DNA of 14,724 bases from Streptosporangiaceae bacterium (lineage in GTDB: Bacteria > Actinomycetota > Actinomycetes > Streptosporangiales > Streptosporangiaceae), in the NCBI GenBank assembly GCA_030041195.1, contig JASHOI010000725.1:1-14724 (forward strand), read 5' to 3'. Positions 13,011-14,724 of this stretch are shown one piece after another. A model generated the notes under the pieces. The model was not told where the DNA came from, did no database searches, and worked only from the letters and a program-made list of their open reading frames with translations. Position 1 is the first letter of the stretch, and every line of letters starts with the position of its first letter. A program made the position numbers and the translations under genes.

Positions 13011-13970
13011 ATGGCCACGACGGGATCAGGGCACGTGCCGGTCATGATCGACCGGGTGCTCGCCCTGCTCGCGCCCGCGCTGCAGCCGGAAGGATCGGTG
13101 CTGCTCGACGCCACGCTCGGCCGGGCCGGGCACGCCGGCGCGCTGCTGAGCCAGCATCCCGGGCTGACGCTGATCGGCGTGGACGCCGACGAGGCCGCGA
13201 TCGAGGAGTCGCGCACGCTGCTCGCGCCGCTGCTCGGCCGGGTCACCCTGGTCCGGGCCAGGTACGACGCGATCCGCGAGATCCTGGCCGCACTGGGCCG
13301 GCCGAGCGTGCAGGGCGTCCTGTTCGACCTCGGGGTGTCGTCGCCGCAGCTCGACGACCCCGACCGCGGCTTCGCCTACTCCCAGGACGCGCCGCTGGAC
13401 ATGCGGATGGACCGGTCGGGTGGGCTGACAGCGGCCGACGTGGTCAACACCTACCCCGCCGCCCGCCTGGCTCAGGTGCTGCGCGACTACGGCGAAGAAC
13501 GCTTTGCGCGGCGGATCGCGGACGCCGTGGTCAGGGAGAGGTCCAAGAGCCCGCTCACGTCGACCATGCGCCTGTCCGAGATCATCCGGGACTCGATACC
13601 GGCTCCGGCCAGGCGGGTCGGCGGCAACCCGGCGAAACGCACCTTCCAGGCGCTGCGGATCGAGGTGAACGGCGAGCTTGAGGCGCTGCGGCTGGCGCTG
13701 CCCGACGCGCTCGAGGCCCTCGCGGTCGGCGGCCGGATCGTGGTGCTCGCCTACCACTCGCTCGAGGACCGCCTGGTCAAGCACGAGCTCGCGGCGGGAG
13801 CGGCGGACCGGACGCCGCCCGGCCTGCCGGTCCAGCTAGAGACCGCCCGGCCGCAGTTCCGCCTGCTGACCAGGGGCGCGGAGCGGCCAACAGCGGCGGA
13901 GGTGGCGGCCAACCCGCGCGCAGCTTCGGCGCGCCTGCGGGCCGCCGAGCGAGTAAGGGCAGCGGCATGA
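13011..13970 (+). CDS. rsmH: 16S rRNA (cytosine-1402-N4)-methyltransferase RsmH
   Basis: This 319-residue SAM-dependent enzyme (formerly MraW) methylates N4 of C1402 in the 16S rRNA decoding centre. Visible blocks are [13 protein letters not shown] at the N-terminus and the SAM motif [16 protein letters not shown] (31-46). These are followed by [33 protein letters not shown] (105-123), [36 protein letters not shown] (206-223) and [11 protein letters not shown]. The SAM motif has GRAGH where most relatives read GLGGH, a mild change. ATG 13011 is preceded by AAGGGG with a 5-nt gap. An in-frame ATG at 12993 has no such site. The stop codon overlaps an ATG (ATGA at 13967) that opens a 10-codon reading frame ahead of the FtsL-like gene. 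Confidence 0.96.
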   Translation: MATTGSGHVPVMIDRVLALLAPALQPEGSVLLDATLGRAGHAGALLSQHPGLTLIGVDADEAAIEESRTLLAPLLGRVTLVRARYDAIREILAALGRPSVQGVLFDLGVSSPQLDDPDRGFAYSQDAPLDMRMDRSGGLTAADVVNTYPAARLAQVLRDYGEERFARRIADAVVRERSKSPLTSTMRLSEIIRDSIPAPARRVGGNPAKRTFQALRIEVNGELEALRLALPDALEALAVGGRIVVLAYHSLEDRLVKHELAAGAADRTPPGLPVQLETARPQFRLLTRGAERPTAAEVAANPRAASARLRAAERVRAAA

Positions 13971-14006
13971 CATCGCCGGCGTCCTCGAGGCGAAAGTGAG
14001 CACGGC

Positions 14007-14606
14007 ATGAACACTACGGTCAAGACGCCGCCCGGCAAGCAGGGTCGCGCCCCGCAGGGACGGCCGGCCGAGCCGCGTCAGGCCCGCCAGGGGACCCTTT
14101 CCCGGCTGGGCCGCCCCGTCCGGCCGCCGCGTCCGGTCCCGAGCACCCCGCCTGCCTCCCCGGCCCCCTCCATTCCCCGTTCCCGGCCGGCCGGGGCGGC
14201 CGCCGCTCCCGGCCCCGCCGGTGCCGGTGCCGTGGGCGCGGCGCGGGACCGGGACCGGCATGCCGCGCGCCGGAGGGCAACCTCCCGTACCCCCTTCATC
14301 CTGCTCGTGCTGGGCCTGCTCAGCGGGGGGCTTGTCTGCCTGCTGGTGATCAACACGACCCTCGCCGCCGCGTCATACAAGATCGACAACCTGCAGCAAA
14401 GCAACGCAGCCGCAACGCAGCAGGTGCAGGAGCTGCAGCAGCAGGTGGCGTCCGAAGAATCGCCCGGCTCGATCGAGCAGCGCGCGCTCCGGCTCGGCAT
14501 GCGGACGCAGCAGGTGCTCAACTTCGTCGACCTCAAGACCGGCCGCAGATACACGATGCCGTCCCAGGCTCAGGGAGCGTACGCCGTACCCGGATACACC
14601 CCGTGA
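14007..14606 (+). CDS. ftsL: FtsL-like septal membrane protein
   Basis: This 199-residue bitopic protein sits between rsmH and ftsI, the position of FtsL. FtsL joins FtsB and FtsQ in the divisome and activates septal peptidoglycan synthesis. Residues 1-92 are a cytoplasmic tail rich in Pro, Ala, Arg and Gly and likely disordered. One membrane helix follows (about 96-120). Then comes a Gln-rich coiled coil (YKIDNLQQSN to VQELQQQVASEE, about 124-151) and a short outer domain with IEQRALRLGM, a pattern shared with FtsL/DivIC proteins. ATG 14007 follows a weak AAGTGAG, 37 bp after the rsmH stop. Sequence identity in this family is low, so the name rests on topology and position. The stop overlaps the next start (GTGA), implying coupling to ftsI. 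Confidence 0.82.
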   Translation: MNTTVKTPPGKQGRAPQGRPAEPRQARQGTLSRLGRPVRPPRPVPSTPPASPAPSIPRSRPAGAAAAPGPAGAGAVGAARDRDRHAARRRATSRTPFILLVLGLLSGGLVCLLVINTTLAAASYKIDNLQQSNAAATQQVQELQQQVASEESPGSIEQRALRLGMRTQQVLNFVDLKTGRRYTMPSQAQGAYAVPGYTP

Positions 14607-14724
14607 CACCCGAGGACGGCCCGGGCCGCCGGCCCCCGGCCCACCGCTCCGCGATAGCGGGCGGCACCCGCGGGCCGCACGGGTCTGGCCCGGGCCGCCG
14701 GTCGGCCGAGGGTGGCGGCAGGCG
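14603..14724 (+). CDS. ftsI: Septal penicillin-binding protein FtsI, N-terminal fragment
   Basis: GTG at 14603 overlaps the stop codon of the FtsL-like gene (GTGA) and opens a frame that runs without a stop to the window edge, 40 codons. The visible part starts MTPEDGPGRRPPAHRS and is rich in Arg, Gly and Pro, like the cytoplasmic tail of actinobacterial FtsI (septal transpeptidase, class B PBP). No membrane helix or catalytic motif is reached. The identification rests on gene order (mraZ, rsmH, ftsL, then ftsI) and the overlap, not on domain evidence. Confidence 0.6.
   Translation, partial: MTPEDGPGRRPPAHRSAIAGGTRGPHGSGPGRRSAEGGGR

Noticed and set aside
1..14724. CRISPR arrays, insertion sequences, attachment sites, tRNA or rRNA genes
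   Set aside because: Looked for on both strands. No regularly spaced repeats with spacers, transposase motifs, terminal inverted repeats or cloverleaf-like sequences were recognised. The only tandem arrays are the 9-bp coding repeat and the 10-bp MraZ-type boxes.

Overview
The window is high-GC DNA (roughly 70% by eye) with GTG starts, purine-rich ribosome binding sites, TANNNT -10 boxes, apparently leaderless genes and an F420-type oxidoreductase. Together these point to an actinobacterium of the filamentous or 'rare actinomycete' kind. I cannot name a genus from sequence alone. I see no mobile element, CRISPR array, tRNA or rRNA, and the gene order looks chromosomal and old.

Left part (1-5015): the 3' part of aroB (3-dehydroquinate synthase), an F420-dependent LLM oxidoreductase with its own promoter, a HAD hydrolase on the minus strand, then pepQ-like Xaa-Pro peptidase, efp and nusB on the plus strand. 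This is the classic actinobacterial aroB-pepQ-efp-nusB housekeeping group, interrupted by the oxidoreductase and the HAD gene. The HAD and peptidase genes diverge from a 59-bp gap in which both seem to be leaderless.

Middle part (5016-11930): dinB (DNA polymerase IV) and a small DUF3040 membrane protein on the plus strand. Facing them on the minus strand is a three-gene operon encoding a MoxR AAA+ ATPase, a DUF58 protein and a TgpA-type membrane transglutaminase. DUF58 and tgpA overlap by ATGA.

Right part (11931-14724): a regulatory gap of about 420 bp followed by the start of the division and cell wall (dcw) cluster: mraZ, rsmH, an FtsL-like protein and the first codons of ftsI. A promoter (TTGACG, 16 bp, TACAGT) in front of mraZ is overlaid by four GTGG(G/A)G hexamers at an exact 10-bp period, which is the architecture of a MraZ operator.

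The most interesting signal is in this gap. The same hexamer occurs in two more clusters in the opposite orientation, towards the moxR operon, and a perfect 10-bp inverted repeat brackets the moxR -10 box. This suggests, as inference, that division control by MraZ may extend to the divergent MoxR-DUF58-transglutaminase operon. Second-rank oddities are the AroB zinc ligand (His replaced by Asp) and the EF-P tip loop (PGKGG instead of PGKGP).
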